Shown: piece after piece, positions 7,230 through 7,980 of the stretch
Layout of the letters: each line of letters starts with the position of its first letter
How positions within the stretch are numbered: position 1 is the stretch's first letter
Assembly: GCA_903931645.1 (NCBI GenBank)
Contig: CAIZDF010000618.1
Location: forward strand, 1-7,980
DNA length: 7,980 bases
Direction: 5' to 3'
From: an uncultured Tolumonas sp.
GTDB lineage: Bacteria > Pseudomonadota > Gammaproteobacteria > Enterobacterales > Aeromonadaceae
Position numbers and translations under genes: made by a program
The notes under the pieces: generated by a model
What the model saw: only the letters and a program-made list of their open reading frames with translations
What the model was told of the DNA's origin: nothing
The model's database searches: none

Positions 7230-7980
7230 ATGTCAGATCAATTACCATTCCATGTTCATCCTCATTTACCACTGCATCCGCCAAAAGCGTTAGTGCCAGC
7301 AGAACCGGTACTGGCACTACAGCTGGATGGTAATGGTCGCTACCATAAATTATCGGCGAATGGCTCTGTACCCGATGAGCGTTGTTGGCTGCATCTGGAT
7401 TATTCGGCTGAAAGTGCGAAAGAATGGTTACGTCATTCGCCATTGTTACCTGATGTTGTACGTGAATCGCTGCTGGGTGAGAGTAACCGGCCTAAATTGG
7501 TCAAAGTGAATGGTGGGTTATTACTGACGTTAAGGGGTATTAACCATAACGAAGGCCAGCGTCCCGATCAGATGGTGGCGATCCGTTTCTTTATTACCGA
7601 TAAATTAATTGTCTCTACCCGTCATCGCCGCGTGTATGCGGTTGAGCAGGTCGTGCGGAATTTACGGCAAGGTTTGGGGCCGCGATCTACGACCGATTGG
7701 CTGGTCGATGTCTGTGAGAATCTGGCCGAACAGGCCGGGGATTTCATTGATGAGGTAATGGATAAAATTGTCCGGCTGGAAGATGAAATACTGGAACAGA
7801 AAATTAATTCCCGGCGCGAGTTGGTTGAGATCCGCCGGCAATTGATTGTCTTACGTCGTTATTTAGCACCCCAGCGAGATGTGTTTAGTCGTTTGGCGAA
7901 TGAAAAAATTACCTGGCTGGAAAAAGAAGATCATCGTCATTTGCAGGATATTGCTGATCGTATGGGGCGTTGGCTGGATG
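7230..7980 (+). CDS. zntB: ZntB-like CorA-family zinc transporter (3' truncated)
   Basis: The frame is open from ATG 7230 to the window end, giving 250 complete codons of a protein that is 327 residues in E. coli. The visible part is the cytoplasmic N-terminal domain of a CorA/ZntB (MIT superfamily) transporter. Blocks shared with E. coli ZntB, from memory, include CWLHLDY, SPLLPDVVRESLLGES, RPDQMVAIRFFI, LIVSTRHRRV, TDWLVDVCENL, a long helix from about 168 with MDKIVRLEDEILEQKI, RRQLIVLRRYLAPQRDV and LQDIADRMGRWLD. The two membrane helices and the GxN pore motif lie beyond the window and cannot be checked. ZntB forms a pentameric inner-membrane channel-like transporter; it was first described as zinc efflux and later as proton-driven zinc uptake. 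The N-terminus holds a short histidine-rich stretch (H8, H10, H12, H16) absent from E. coli ZntB. Distinguishing ZntB from a general CorA relative needs the C-terminus, but the similarity favours ZntB. Confidence 0.9.
   Translation, partial: MSDQLPFHVHPHLPLHPPKALVPAEPVLALQLDGNGRYHKLSANGSVPDERCWLHLDYSAESAKEWLRHSPLLPDVVRESLLGESNRPKLVKVNGGLLLTLRGINHNEGQRPDQMVAIRFFITDKLIVSTRHRRVYAVEQVVRNLRQGLGPRSTTDWLVDVCENLAEQAGDFIDEVMDKIVRLEDEILEQKINSRRELVEIRRQLIVLRRYLAPQRDVFSRLANEKITWLEKEDHRHLQDIADRMGRWLD

Noticed and set aside
7156..7443. Minus-strand open frame of 95 codons across the tag-zntB junction
   Set aside because: It overlaps the ends of two well-supported plus-strand genes and has no recognisable protein similarity.

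Overview
The window looks like chromosomal DNA of a gammaproteobacterium with moderate G+C. The proteins resemble Escherichia coli GlyQ, GlyS, AvtA, Tag and ZntB closely, as recalled from memory. However, the DNA carries a perfect chromosomal parS centromere site, which E. coli and its close relatives lack. The glyQS pair divergent from tag, next to a parS, fits an origin-proximal region of an Aeromonadales- or Vibrionales-like genome. The genus cannot be fixed from this sequence alone.

Layout from left to right. (1) At 1-1164 (+) is the 3' part of a GGDEF-EAL gene, with a degenerate cyclase motif and a complete set of EAL phosphodiesterase residues. (2) Tail to tail with it, 13 bp away, is a PAS-GGDEF diguanylate cyclase (1178-2155, -), probably in one transcription unit with avtA (2187-3428, -), the valine-pyruvate aminotransferase. 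(3) The 105-bp gap at 3429-3533 holds the 16-bp parS palindrome and the rho-independent terminator of glyQS. (4) At 3534-6533 (-) is the glyQ-glyS operon, encoding both subunits of the heterotetrameric glycyl-tRNA synthetase. (5) A 105-bp divergent promoter region separates glyQ from tag (6639-7214, +), the 3-methyladenine DNA glycosylase. (6) 15 bp after tag is the 5' part of a zntB-like zinc transporter gene (7230 to beyond 7980, +), cut by the window edge before its membrane segments.

Most genes are housekeeping: translation, alanine/valine metabolism, alkylation repair and metal transport. The regulatory theme is cyclic di-GMP: a probable degrading enzyme and a probable synthesising enzyme sit side by side on opposite strands. 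No CRISPR array, insertion sequence, prophage, tRNA or rRNA gene was seen, and nothing resembles an undescribed multi-gene system. The points most worth a second look are the parS site between the glyQS terminator and avtA, the convergent c-di-GMP gene pair, the avtA-cyclase linkage, and a histidine-rich N-terminal tail on the ZntB-like protein.
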